64,000 nt of DNA from Aphrocallistes beatrix (lineage: Eukaryota; Porifera; Hexactinellida; Sceptrulophora; Aphrocallistidae). The notes under the pieces were generated by a model. That model had not been told where the DNA came from and ran no database searches. It was given only the letters and a program-made list of their open reading frames with translations. Positions 20,201 to 31,200 of the stretch are shown one piece after another; the stretch's first letter is position 1, and every line of letters starts with the position of its first letter. The stretch spans positions 4,954,158 to 5,018,157 of the forward strand of contig OY725495.1 of the NCBI GenBank assembly GCA_963281255.1, written 5' to 3'. Position numbers and translations under genes: made by a program.

Positions 20201-21279
20201 ACCTGACTCAGAGCTTGCTCGTTGCGGCCGTGCCGGTTCCACGGCCGTACTCTCCGGACGCTGTCTACGCTTCTCCCCGTCCCCGTCCCCGCCCCCCGGG
20301 CGCCATTCAGGCCATAGAGAATGTGGACTCCCACAAGAATGTGTCCGCAGAGAAAGAGATTTCGCTCCACTTCCAAGCCCCGCCTCAGACTCAAATCACC
20401 CAATCAGAAGGTGTCAAATTGTCCCCCGCCCCCGTTCTGTCCTCTGCCCCCGCCACCTCAGGCTACGACGTGCCCAGCTGGGGCGAGGCGCGGGAGTACC
20501 TGCGGCGCGTGACGGCCAGACAGCAGGCCGGCGCCGCGGACTACGAAGACGAAATGATCGCGCCGGTGGAAACGGAGACTGGCGCCCTGCCTGTGACTGG
20601 ACCGGATAAGAAAAATGAAACTCCGAAAGAATCGGACAGAACGGAAGAAGCAGCGGATTTGGTCGCGGAGGCGCCCCTCCCTTCCCTCCCTCGCTCCCCC
20701 CGCCTTCAGAACCTCAAGGCCGCCTCAGAGCCGCTGAAAGACCAGGATTCCACTCCGAACCGCCGGAAGCTGACGCCGGCCGCCCCACGGCCCAGAGAAG
20801 GGACAGAGGTTCAGAAACTGAGACAGAAATTCTCAGAAAGTCCTCAATCGGACCTGTCCCGGCCTCAGAAACCTCGCACTGCTCCTCTGAGGCCACAAAG
20901 TGCACCTCTCAAACCGGTTCGCACTCCCGCGGGGTCGGTAGAGACGGCGAGGGGACCGGTACGTCCTGTGAAGTCGCCCCTGGCCGTCCAGAAACTCTCC
21001 TCGGTGAAGGAGGAAGCCCCGATTGCCAGCCAGCTGCTCATGGACATGCTGATGCAAAGTGGCGGACGAAAACCTGCCACAGCGACACCTCTCGACCTCC
21101 TCATCGAGAAATCGGAGCTAGCTGGGGACACGGGGGCGGGGGAAGAGGTGTCAGGCGAGGGAGGTGGCGGAGAGGAGGTGCAGGTGGTGAGGGTGGGGGA
21201 GGAGGACGGCATGAGGGCCGAGGTCCAGGGTCTGAGTCTGAGTGGACAAGTCAGAGAGAGAATGAAGATGTTCCACTGA
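17221..21279 (+). CDS. Large ankyrin-repeat protein, espin-like
   Basis: Five exons (17221-17464, 17521-17762, 17918-18201, 18259-18422, 18548-21279) join in phase to 1,221 residues. The first 400 residues are ankyrin repeats with repeated TPLHVA/PLHFAA/TPLHEA cores (PLHRAAARGD, ATPLHVATREN, TALHLAALKGH, TPAHLAASEGH, MTGMHAAAQSGHD, AIPLHFAAGTGH, TPLHEAINFGFPECARILM). The final 2.7-kb exon encodes a low-complexity tail: a polyproline run (about residue 485), Ser/Thr/Glu-rich stretches, a basic-acidic segment (EERRAKRRFAGLRRIGKLL) and a C-terminus ending REMKMFH-like. The tiling of repeats with a PPPPPP segment resembles espins, which are actin-bundling proteins of microvilli and stereocilia. 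The tail does not clearly match, so espin-like is an inference. A general ankyrin scaffold is the alternative. TTAG lies three bases before the ATG. Confidence 0.75.
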
Positions 21280-21706
21280 ATTCTTTTCTTATTTATTATT
21301 ATTCATTGAATGTTGCTATTCCTAACTACTTCCGTCCTTCACTGCACTCCTCTCTCTGCTCTGTCCAAGCGGGACTTGAATGGACCAGGGACGGAGGCTA
21401 GGCGGGATTGCCGCTTGCGTGAATTCGTTCTGAGTGTTGGGACTAGAAACATTTAAAATTGGCAATGAACCGAAGCGTCAGGATATTTTGGTTTTTCTTA
21501 TTCCGTCATTCTCGCTGGGCTCCGAAGTGTCCAATAATCCGTATCGTCCAGTTTCCATGGATCCTGGCGACACACGGCCTTTCCAGTCCCAGTCCGCTCC
21601 CAAACGAGTTTGCGGTTAACAATCTGTGTCAGCTGATTTCCAGCTGATGCTGCGAGTTCTGCTCAGAACGAGGAGGTTACCCTGGCAACCATTTGTTCCC
21701 GCTAGA
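21280..21706. other. Spacer before GPD1 with upstream in-frame ATG
   Basis: Mostly unremarkable. An ATG at 21647 is in frame with GPD1 and would add 20 residues resembling a basic amphipathic presequence. However, the strong acceptor TTTGTTCCCGCTAG at 21692-21705 would remove it if used for trans-splicing or for a 5' intron. Confidence 0.45.
21692..21705 (+). other. Pyrimidine-rich splice acceptor deciding the GPD1 start
   Basis: TTTGTTCCCGCTAG ends one base before ATG 21707. It has the polypyrimidine-AG form of an acceptor, and no upstream coding exon is needed for this protein. This favours 21707 over the upstream in-frame ATG 21647. Confidence 0.5.
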
Positions 21707-22994
21707 ATGGCAGCTTCGGTGTCTCAGGGGACGCGGGTGTGTCTCGTGGGGTCGGGGAACTGGGGCAGCGCGGTGGCCAAGATCGTGGGGAACAACGTGC
21801 AGCGCCTGGAGGGCTTCAGCCGTGACGTCACGATGTACGTGTACGAGGAGATGGTGGGCGCCGAGAAGCTGAGCGAGATCATCAACACCCGCCACGAGAA
21901 CGTCAAGTACCTGCCCGGCGTGCGCCTGCCGGACAACGTCCGCGCCGACCCAGACCTGGTCTCCTCGGCCCGCGACGCCGACGTCCTCGTCTTCGTGGTG
22001 CCGCACCAGTTCGTGGCGGGCATCTGCGCGCGGCTGGAAGGGCGCCTGAAGCCCGGCGCCGTGGGGGTCTCTCTGATCAAGGGGCTGGACGCGCGGGAGG
22101 GCGGACAGCTGGAGCTGGTGTCGCAGCAGATCGCGCGCGCTCTCGGTCTGCCCATGTGCGTCCTGATGGGCGCCAACATCGCCACCGAAGTGGCGCAGGA
22201 GTCCCACTGCGAGGCCACACTCGGGTGCAAGGACAAGCAGCAAGGTGAGTGAGCGCTGAGCCGTAGAGGAGAGCTGTCGTGATTGTTATTGTTTACTAGG
22301 ACTGCTGCTGAAGAAGCTGTTCTCCACGGACTATTTCAAGATTGACATCGTGTCGGACACGGAGGCCGTGGAGATGTGCGGGGCCCTGAAGAATGTGGTC
22401 GCGTGCGCCGCGGGGTTCGTGGATGGAATGGACCTCGGATCCAACACCAAAGCAGCCATCATACGAATCGGTAGGTTGCATTCCATTCTACCAATCTGGC
22501 TGCTACCCACCATCTGATAAATGGATTTGTATTATAACAATCGGGGTTGAAACTGTTTAAAACTTGACTAAAAGCGCCGGAAATTATTAAGTTTTACAAA
22601 ATGCCAGATTTAAGTGATTTGATGGTACCGCATCCCGCTAGGTCTGTCCGAGATGGTGCGCATCATCCAGAAGCTGTACCCGGAGACGAAGTTGGACACA
22701 TTCTTCCAGTCCTGCGGGGTGGCGGACCTGATCACCACCTGCTACGGGGGCAGGAACCGGAGGGTGTCCGAGGCGTTCGTGCGGACAGGAAAGCCGCTCG
22801 CCGAGCTCGAGCAGGAGATGCTGAACGGACAGAAGCTGCAGGGCCCCGCCACGGCGCAGCTCATCCACGGGGTCTTGGGGCGGGAGGGGTTCATCGGACA
22901 GGTTCCCCTCTTCGACAAAGTTCACGCCATCTGCTTCCAAGCGGCCCCGCCCGCCTCCCTCCTCGAAATATTCAGTCTCAGTTCCAACCTCTGA
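21707..22994 (+). CDS. GPD1: Glycerol-3-phosphate dehydrogenase (NAD+), cytosolic
   Basis: Three exons (21707-22244, 22300-22470, 22642-22994) join in phase to 353 residues, close to human GPD1 (349). The enzyme interconverts dihydroxyacetone phosphate and glycerol 3-phosphate with NADH, linking glycolysis to lipid synthesis and the glycerophosphate shuttle. The NAD-binding loop is VCLVGSGNWGSA (about residues 11-22). Further matches are HENVKYLPG, VFVVPHQF, SLIKGLDA, MGANIATEVA, the catalytic Lys in CGALKNVVA (K210), NTKAAIIR, and CGVADLITTCYGGRNRRVSE with NGQKLQGP. The C-terminal tail after PLFDKVHAICF diverges from the vertebrate form. Starting at ATG 21647 instead would give 373 residues with a basic N-terminal extension, conceivably a targeted isoform. 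Confidence 0.93.
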
Positions 22995-23308
22995 GCTCTG
23001 ATAGCCTCGCTTGCACTTCACAGCAATCCTCATCTGGATTGGATTTTGAATTGTATTATATTTATTCATTTTCCTCGCATCCATCGTAGTGTTCTATCTA
23101 TTTATTGCAGCTTTAGAAATATTTGAGTGACGTTACAGAGTTTAATGAAGTGTGCGGCTAGAATAATGCGAAGATTCAAATCATTTGAATCCTGTCGGGG
23201 GCACAGCTCGCAAAGCTCATTGTTAATTCCTTTAACTCTTTTTTCGATGCACGAAGGATTCTCGGATCAGCTGTTCTAATTAATCATAACTCTGGAAGCT
23301 TTCACACC

Positions 23309-23417
23309 TTAACTGTAGAATGCCCAGCATTTATATGGCTTCAGTTCCATAGAAAATGGCTGGGAGACATCCGCGATATCGGGGACACTGTGTCCCCTCT
23401 GGGCATTCTACGGTTAA
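23309..23417. mobile_element. piggyBac-like MITE
   Basis: TTAA at 23309-23312 and 23414-23417 flank an element of about 100 bp. Its ends are the inverted repeats CTGTAGAATGCCCAG and (reversed) CCGTAGAATGCCCAG. TTAA target duplication with C-rich terminal repeats is the piggyBac signature. The interior is non-coding. Confidence 0.75.
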
Positions 23418-23568
23418 AGACAAGTTTTGTCCAAATAAGTTTGAATATCTCTCATTGCCACTCCATTGCATTCATGAATCAATCTTCCGCAAAAAATGAA
23501 TGTCTACTGTATTTAGGTATCATTGACTAATCAATTTTCCGAGTTAAAAGGTGTCAAAATAAGGATTG

Positions 23569-23875
23569 TACAGTACACCCTCGCTAATCCGAACAGCTCT
23601 GTGCCAATGATAAAAACATCGTTTGGATTAGTGAATTTGTTCCGATTCGTGAAATAACATTAATTCAATGGGGTATTAACTATAGTAAATTTGTATTGTT
23701 AGAATATTAAGAATAATATTAAGTTATGACTGGTTTTTTTAACTACTTAGTTTTCTCAATCATTGAAAGATATAATATTATGAACGTTGATTTAAAGCAT
23801 AGAGGCGAATAAGATTATATTTTGGCTGTTCGGATTGTAAGAATAAAGTGTTCGGATTAGCGAGGGTGTATTGTA
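23569..23875. mobile_element. pogo/Tigger-like MITE
   Basis: A 303-bp element (23571-23873) is flanked by TA dinucleotides. The left end CAGTACACCCTCGCTAATCC and the reversed right end CAATACACCCTCGCTAATCC are near-perfect terminal inverted repeats that continue into GAAC. Subterminal copies of GTTCGGATT are present inside. TA duplication with CAGT-type ends fits the pogo/Tigger branch of Tc1/mariner. No transposase frame is present. Confidence 0.8.
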
Positions 23876-24513
23876 TGACAAATTCAAGCTTCTGAAAAAA
23901 GTAGTATTATGATTTACACCTGTGAGCCAAATTTGGTTAAAATTATATTTTTCGATACTTTTATGCTACCCACAAATTTCGTGACATTTCTTCTACAGTA
24001 CCTCCTTATATACGCGATTACTGACTAGGTCTACACTGTTCGATTCGCTCATTCCACTCGCAATAAGAACGGAGTTCATTTTAGTGCAGCAATAACAGCT
24101 TTAAAACTCGGGGTATACTGATGCAGCTCTAGATGACGGACTAGCTGATCAGGAGAGCGGGAATCCCGTGGGTCGGTAGGATTGTGGGTGTGATTGGGGA
24201 TGGGTGGAAGATGGGAAGTGGGCCGTTCAAATAATTTTCCCGGGCGATTTTATAAGCCAGTCCGTCACTGGCCTTTATGCCGTGGAATAGACTAAATTCT
24301 ATCGAGCTCTCATTTTAAAATAAAGACTCCCGTTAGCCTCGACTAATTCATTCATTGAAACAGCTAAGTCTGAATTTCTAACTTACAAATAATCCCACAA
24401 ATCTCACTGTAATATGAGTCTAATAATAGCAACGTTACACAGAAACAGTACAATGCTAGCACTAATATAGTATCAAATTCAAACAGGCAGAGCTCCTAAA
24501 TCCGCACTGATTT

Positions 24514-25913
24514 CTACTGTTCTCCTTGTCCATCCTCTCCTTGACCGTCAGCTACGAATAGAAAGCGAATGATAAAATGTAGGTCGACAGACCAATAGAA
24601 CTGCTCCATCAAAACACAAACAGAATTATACAAATTTACACTTGAAAATTGGTTGCTAAAAGGCGAACTCCACCGTATCAACATGACAGTAATTTTCTTT
24701 TGAGTAGATTAAGCTCATACAAGACATACACGTATAATGCAAGCATCCCCTAACGCCTCAAAATACTACAGGTTAAAATATAATAGCACGTCCCTGGTCT
24801 ACAAATACCATGTATACAAGCGAAACAGTGCTAAGAATAGAGGTGCAAACTCACCGTCCTGCATGTCGGACGTCCAGAGAGTGAGGTTGTCTCGTAGCAA
24901 CTGCATGATGAGAGTGGAATCCTTGTAGGAATCCTCGTTTAAGTTATCCAACTCAGCAATTGCGTCATCGAACGCTTTTTTCGCGAGTTTGCACGCCTCG
25001 TCTGGCTTGTTCCGGATCTCGTAGTGGAAGACGGAGTAGTTCAGTGCCAGCCTAAACACGGGAAGTTAACGCTTGTCCTAGCTGTGTGTAAGCGGAGCGG
25101 AACTAACCCTAGTCGGATGGGATGAGTAGAGGGCAGGCCTTCTTTTGTAACTTCGCCGTCTTCCTTCGAGTCGTCCTTGGTTGCTAGGTTTTGGGCCTCT
25201 TTGTACGCTTCGGAGGCTTTGTCGGCGGATTTATCTCTTCCTTCCCCAGTCTTGTACTCGGCCATGTACCGACAGTAGTCTCCCTTCCTAACAGACACAC
25301 TTCAATACGCATCTAATCGGAACTGAAACTATGGAGCGGCACTCACATCTTGTAGTAGAACACCTTGCACTCGGGCTGCAAGTCCACATCTCCGGAGAGA
25401 AGGTACTTGTCTAGCACTTCTAGGATCTTCTCGCAGATGTCGTCGAGTTCTTGCTCCACCTTGGACCTGTATTCCTACACACAGCCACAATGAACCACTT
25501 CCCACACCAGCCTGGGATACATCACATGTCTAGCACTTCCTAACGGGACAGGACAGAGACTGCTCACAGACACAGAACGAACCTTGATGATGGTGAGTTT
25601 CTTGTCCGTGTCGGGCTTAGCTCGGCTCTCCTCCTTCTGCTCGATGGAGCTGATTATGCGCCAGGCCGCGCGGCGGCTGCCGATCACGTTCTTGTAGGCC
25701 ACGGAGAGCAGATTCCGCTCCTCCGTCGTGAGGATGGACTTCTTCTGGTGCTTCTGCTTCACCACCTCTTCCATGGACTTCACCATCTCTACACACACCG
25801 CCGCGTTAAGCAACCGACGCTGACACTGACATTACTCGGGACTTACCGTCGTATCTTTCCGCCTGCTCTGCGAGCTTGGCTTCGAATACCAGAGGGTTGA
25901 ATTCTTCATTCAT
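24514..25913 (-). CDS. 14-3-3 protein, paralogue A
   Basis: Six exons (25913-25847, 25788-25583, 25474-25347, 25287-25108, 25051-24855, 24551-24514) splice in phase to 271 residues. 14-3-3 proteins form dimers that bind phosphoserine/threonine motifs on many signalling partners. Signature 1 is [20 protein letters not shown] and signature 2 is [20 protein letters not shown]. The phosphate-binding Arg-Tyr pair is in DYCRYMAEY. Exon 4 carries an unusual Lys/Asp/Glu-rich insertion before [13 protein letters not shown], making the protein longer than the usual 245-255 residues. The tail ends [16 protein letters not shown] lies four bases before the ATG. It is the first of three tandem paralogues; exons 1 and 2 match paralogue B almost perfectly. 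Confidence 0.94.
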
Positions 25914-26211
25914 GTTGCTAGGGTAGCGCTAGTCAAAAGCTAATTGGTAGTTAAACGGAGATTCAAAAGCCAAACGATCGTTAGAAACATTAGGGACCAG
26001 TTTTGAACCCAAAGTCGAATTCTGTGAAATACAATTAATTTACACATTAAAATCTTGAAAATATTTCCTAAACATTGCCGGGATCCTATGTAAGTAAATT
26101 CAAGGTTGGCTTGAGACGGGCCTACTATGTATTGAAATACCACTAATGTAGCGTTAGTATTAATGGCTCAATAGAACAAACAGAGCGAATATTTGTTGCG
26201 AAGGCCAGCTA

Positions 26212-27837
26212 TCATTGATCTTGATCCTCTGTCGGTTCTACAGACAGAACACAGTCAACTCAGAACTTACGCGGACTAAGACAGACTAGAAACTCACCGT
26301 CCTGCATGTCGGACGTCCAGAGAGTGAGGTTGTCTCGTAGCAACTGCATGATGAGAGTGGAATCTTTGTACGAACTCTCACTTAAGTTATCCAACTCAGC
26401 AATTGCGTCATCGAACGCTTTTTTCGCGAGTTTGCACGCCTCGTCCGGCTTATTCTGGATCTCGTAGTGGAAGACGGAGTAGTTCAGTGCCAGCCTAAAC
26501 ACGGGAAGTTAACGCTTGTCCTAGCTGTGCGTAAGCGGAGCGGAACTAACCCTAGTCGGATGGGATGAGTGGAGGGCAGGCCTTCTTCCTTGGTTGCTAG
26601 GTTTTGGGCCTCTTCGTACGCTCCGGAGGCTTTGTCGGCGGCTGTCTTTCTAGGATCTCCAGCCTTGTACTCGGCCATGTACCGACAGTAGTCTCCCTTC
26701 CTAGCAGACACACTTCAATACGCATCTAATCGGAACTGAAACTATGGAGTGGCACTCACATCTTGTAGTAGAACACCTGGCACTCGGACTCCAGCTCGAC
26801 ATCTCCGGAGAGAAGGTACTTGTCCAGCACTTCTAGGATTTGATCGCAGATCTCGTCGAGTTCTTTCTCCACTTTCTCCTTGTACTCCTAAGCAGTCGCA
26901 ATAAACCACCTCGCATACTCTACTACAGTGGCTTTGATCATGGGTCTGTACTATAGGATGCACATTACTAAGTGAGTGTTGGTGTCCGACCAACCGTAAT
27001 TCCTCTCCTAGAAAGTGCTTATAAGATAGCGACTTTAACGTATAAATCGTCATGGTTGATTCTCATTTTGTGTTATAAACTATTCTACATACCAAGTTCA
27101 CATCATGATAGTATTTGAAGCCAGAAATGAGATCTCAATGGTTAATATAGGTATTTCACTGTGAGATTTCTTAATGTTTCGAATCGAATTTCGCCCTTCT
27201 CGTGAATCTCGCACTGGAGCCGCACTGTTGCCTTGTCGACCGACATGTGCTGACCAATGAAATTGCAGGGTTTTATATTACAGTTGAAGTTATTATGATT
27301 GGTTAATAGAAATTGGACACATCTTAATGCAAATAAATAATTCAGGGCTTTCTAAGTTTGAAATCTGATTAGTGGACATCGGAATTATAGCTGTGTACTA
27401 TTCAGATAAAATATACCAGCATTTTCACATCCCTCTGATACCTTGGATATGTCGACCGATTCTTCCTAACGGGACAGGACAGACTGCTCACAGACACAGA
27501 ACGAACCTTGATGATGGTGAGTTTCTTGTCCGTGTCGGGCTTAGCTCGGCTCTCCTCCTTCTGCTCGATGGAGCTGATTATGCGCCAGGCCGCGCGGCGG
27601 CTGCCGATCACGTTCTTGTAGGCCACGGAGAGCAGATTCCGCTCCTCCGTCGTGAGGATGGACTTCTTCTGGTGCTTCTGCTTCACCACCTCTTCCATGG
27701 ACTTCACCATCTCTACACACACCACCGCGTTAAGCAGCTGACGCTGACACTTACATTACTCGGGACTTACCGTCGTATCTTTCCGCCTGCTCTGCTAGCT
27801 TGGCTTCGAATACCAGAGAGTTGAATTCTTCACTCAT
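26212..27837 (-). CDS. 14-3-3 protein, paralogue B
   Basis: Six exons (27837-27771, 27712-27507, 26887-26760, 26700-26551, 26494-26298, 26237-26212) splice in phase to 257 residues, with the same intron positions as paralogue A. Both family signatures are intact and the exon 2 product is identical to that of A. The acidic insertion of exon 4 is shorter than in A. The terminal exon encodes EPTEDQDQ, matching paralogue C (EPTEDQDK) rather than A, so the gene is a mosaic of its neighbours. Intron 2 is 619 bp and has no recognised content. CTAG lies four bases before the ATG, and the upstream flank is duplicated from A. Confidence 0.94.
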
Positions 27838-27986
27838 GTTGCTAGGGTAGCGCTAGTCAAAAGCTAATTGGTAGGTTAAGTTTAAAGTTGACAACGAGGT
27901 CGGGTCTATGGAATGATTGAATGAATATAGGATTTTTACACAAGAAAACAGAGAGCGCAGTATTCGTAGCGGAGGCCACGCTGCTA

Positions 27987-29894
27987 TCATTTATCTTGAT
28001 CCTCTGTCGGTTCTACAGATAGAACACAATCAACTCAGAACTCACGCGGACTAAGACAGACTAGAAACTCACCTTCTTGCAGTTCGGACGTCCAGAGGGT
28101 GAGGTTGTCTCGCAGGAGTCCCATAATCAGGGCGGAGTCCTTATAATTATCCTCAGACAAACCGTCGATCTGCCCTATTGCATCTTCGAATGCGGCTTTC
28201 GCCAGGTTACAGGCCTCGGCCGGGTCCTTCCTTATCTCGTAGTGGAGCACGGAGTAGTTGAGAGCTAACCTGAGAGGTTCGGTGATAGCCTTGGTCTCAA
28301 TTCCCACTCTAATTCATACGCGCCAACCGTCCCGTTTTGGCGGGACGCACGCAGTTTCGCTCTTCTATTAAGCTAATTTGTCCCGTTTTTACGTAATTTT
28401 CCCATCAATATGATCATGTCCCGCTTTTATCATGACTCAAGTCGGTATGTACGCGAATCTTTCACTCCGACTGGTCAAGAATTAGACAGAGCTCTACGTC
28501 CTTGCAGGTCGGGCGCTAGTTGACTCGCGGGCAAATGCAAGGACGCTCAAAATCGAATTTCGATTTTTTTATGATTCTCCATTGATACTAACAACTGCGA
28601 TATGCGGTAACTAGGATTTGGTTTTACCGTGAATTGGGAACTCCACAAAACCATCGTCGTGTGCGAATTAATAAATGCGAATGAAAGCTATTCGGAACAG
28701 ATTCCAATGCAGGGACTCTGTCTCTATGTAGCGTCCAGAACAGTGGTTTGAATTGGAATACGGTAGGACTCGGATAAGAGGGGTCGCTGTGAAATTTAAA
28801 ATGTGTGAACTAACCAAACACGTATCACCCGAAAATTATATTTTTACAATCCAAAACAAAAATATATAGCAAAACGGTTTTAACAGAAAGGAAGAGTTAT
28901 ATGCGTACTGAATGAGAAATAAAATCAATTCGTTGCTTTTGTTCGTAAATTTTACCGGCGAACTCCGACGAGAAAGCTGCCCGACTCAGAACTGACATAA
29001 AAATTTAATTCATAAAAGAGACTTACCCGATTCGGATCGGGTCTGAAGCTTTCAATGCTGGCTCTCCGTCTGTTCCTTTCGCTAATGTCTCCGCTCTTTG
29101 GTAGGCCTCCAACGCACTTCCCACCACAGACTCCCTCTTCTCGCCCGACATGTACTCCGCCTGGTAGCGGTGGTAGTCCCCTTTCCTATCAGAGACAAGG
29201 CCGCTCTAATCTCAAATGATTACATCGAAATTGCCGTCTCCAAATCGATAATATTATATAGGAAATTTATTTAAAGTTTCGCGATATTAAACAATGAATT
29301 ATTAAATCCTAAGCCTACAAGAACGTTTCGCGCCTTGGCAGCACTGCTGGCTGGAAGGAAAGAGAACTCACATTTTATGGTAGAACACCTTCTCGTCCAG
29401 AGCGAGATCCTCCCTCTTCAGCAGGCTGTGCTCTATCACATCGAGAACGTCCGCTGTGATCTCGTCCAGTTCGCTCTCGATCTTCCTCCGAAACGCCTGC
29501 AACAAACAAATCGCTCACTGCTTTGAATTAAATACGCACGCCTAGCTCCGTAACGCACCTAGCAACGTAACGCACCTGGATAATATTCAGCTTGGCGGGG
29601 TCGGGGTCACTCTTCGACTGTCTCTCCTCGATTCCCTGGATGACTCTCCAGGCGGACCGGCGGTTTCCGGTTACGTTCTTGTAAGCCACGGAGAGCAGGT
29701 TCCGCATTTCCACGGTTGGGGCCTCGGTCAAGTGTTGGAGCACTCGTTTCATGCACTCGACCATCTCTACACACAAACACGGATAAACAGCCAAGCGCCG
29801 TCAAACCCTGACCTGCCGCCAGCGCACCTTGATACCGCTCCATCTGCTCGGCGAGCTTGGCCTGGTACAGGGCTTTGTTGAATTCCGCTGTCAT
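27987..29894 (-). CDS. 14-3-3 protein, paralogue C (diverged)
   Basis: Six exons (29894-29828, 29766-29576, 29496-29372, 29185-29027, 28269-28073, 28012-27987) splice in phase to 254 residues. Intron positions match A and B, but the protein is clearly diverged: [17 protein letters not shown] at the N-terminus, [22 protein letters not shown] for signature 1, DYHRYQAEY at the phosphate site, and [19 protein letters not shown] for signature 2. Exon 2 is five codons shorter than in A and B. It is probably the older duplicate. Intron 4 (28270-29026, 757 bp) contains a dispersed repeat near 28315-28465. CTAG lies six bases before the ATG. Confidence 0.94.
28315..28465. repeat. Dispersed repeat, copy 2 (14-3-3 C intron 4)
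   Basis: Diverged copy of the segment at 5835-5990, sharing CTCTTCTAT-AAGCTAATTT, GTCCCGTTTTTAC-TAAT and ACTCAAGT-GG-TGTA in the same order. The left edge CCGTCCCGTTTTGGCGGGAC is itself a short palindrome. Confidence 0.5.
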
Positions 29895-30169
29895 TGGTTG
29901 CTAGGAAGAGTGTTGGAATGCAGGCTAGAATTGTCAGTAGAGCAGCGCAGTTGAACGACTCCAGAACTACTTCTATTTATTGGAGAGCGCTAGCTCTACT
30001 GACGTCCATAGCAACCATAGCAACTGTATTATAACTGAGCTCTCTTACGTAAACGCTGCATAGCAACTGCTCTTAGTCTCTAGCAACATGATACTGGGAA
30101 CTTGATATAGCACAGTAGATTTCTGATAGGGAACAGTTGTTTGGGATTTAATTAGCTTAGCGAACCAAA

Positions 30170-30499
30170 ATGCCTGCGGGAGATGCTCCAATAGAAAAGA
30201 GAGGCAGATTCAAGTCAGGGAGGGTCTGGAAGGAGCCCAGGACGCCAGCGGGCAGGAGGGTTAGGGACCGCGCCCTCAAGACGACTTGGCGGAAGAAAAT
30301 GAAGCTGAAGGAATCCAGAGAGTTGGTCCGACGGTTGGAGGTCGAGGCGAAAGCTTTGCGGCTGGAAAAGCTGAAGAAGGACCGCGCGCGGCGGTCTGCC
30401 ACTGAGAAGAAGAAAGCGGAGAATCAAAGGAAGAACGACAAAGCTCAGAGTAAGAAAAGACATTTCAACCCAAAGAAAAGAAAGCGACTCCGATTATGA
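30170..30499 (+). CDS. CCDC86: CCDC86/Cgr1-family nucleolar protein
   Basis: A single exon of 109 residues, very basic and helical. It begins with a short lead-in to GRFKSGRVWKEPRTP, continues with LKTTWRKKMKLKESRE, and ends with a Lys/Arg-rich coiled coil and KKRKRLRL. The order SGRVWK, then a short spacer, then a Trp-containing basic helix, matches the C-terminal domain of vertebrate CCDC86 (cyclon) and yeast Cgr1. Those proteins are linked to nucleolar integrity and 60S ribosome maturation. The long N-terminal region of vertebrate CCDC86 is absent, so the size is nearer fungal Cgr1. TTAG lies nine bases before the ATG. It diverges from 14-3-3 C across 275 bases. Confidence 0.75.
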   Translation: MPAGDAPIEKRGRFKSGRVWKEPRTPAGRRVRDRALKTTWRKKMKLKESRELVRRLEVEAKALRLEKLKKDRARRSATEKKKAENQRKNDKAQSKKRHFNPKKRKRLRL

Positions 30500-31200
30500 A
30501 ACATTGACAGTTATTCAAATTAATTCAATTCCGAATTTATTTAGAAATCAATATAATTCATTGTGCAATCAAACAATAAATCAAAAGTGAATAGAAACAA
30601 CATCAATTAATATTAGTGCGTGTGTGTACCGATGACATCTCAGTCCAGTGTCCACTGCTGTAGCGAGGAATTACGTATTGTTCAGTAGGCATTCTATTTG
30701 GTTGCTATGGCTACCTTGTGTGGAGTAGGTATGCTTGTATCCCGAGAAAAGACTGGGTCTGCGCTTCTCATCTCGCCGCGAACCTTCAAATTTATATTTA
30801 ATCTTCAAATGCTAAATTGCTAATATTAGCAATCAAATATTTTAACTCGATTGGACCTTGGAATATGAACACAGCTTCAGTGAAATAGAAATTCAGGATT
30901 TGTTCAAATTCTAAAATATGAACTTAGGAAGTTTTAGACCGACTCCGAAACGTTACAAGAATTTTTTACATTTTAATCATCGCAATTATGTTCGAAAAGG
31001 CAATAAGTTCCTTATTCGGACATTCAAAGATACTTCAGCTGTTTTGAACTCACCGAGTAAGGGCCCTGCAGGGAGGTCTGGGACCTGACTGTCAGGAATG
31101 GAGTCCGCCGCTGTGTAGCCTCTCAACTGCAGAGAAACGGAAACATTTGTAAGACTAAATTCCTGAGTTTCTTCCTCTCTCTGGGAATTTGTCCTTTAAT
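30500..31200. other. Spacer between CCDC86-like and SH3 genes
   Basis: The 700 bases between two convergent genes are AT-rich. On the minus strand, 31132-31058 has an acceptor followed by an open stretch (LRGYTAADSIPDSQVPDLPA). This could be an optional terminal exon of the SH3 gene via a GC donor, but I do not call it. Confidence 0.4.

Larger units (their letters stand above)
22995..24513. other. 1.5-kb intergenic region with two small DNA transposons
   Basis: Convergent gene ends (GPD1 + and 14-3-3 -) flank this AT-rich stretch. Apart from the two MITEs at 23309-23417 and 23569-23875, I recognise nothing. Confidence 0.5.

Noticed and set aside
21647-21706. Mitochondrial-type N-terminal extension of GPD1
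   Set aside because: In-frame ATG exists, but a strong acceptor lies between it and ATG 21707, and cytosolic GPD1 starts at the latter position.
31058-31132. Extra 3' exon of the SH3 gene
   Set aside because: Would require a GC donor at AAG|GCGAGT in the last exon. The existing frame ends normally at 31201, so the simpler model was kept.
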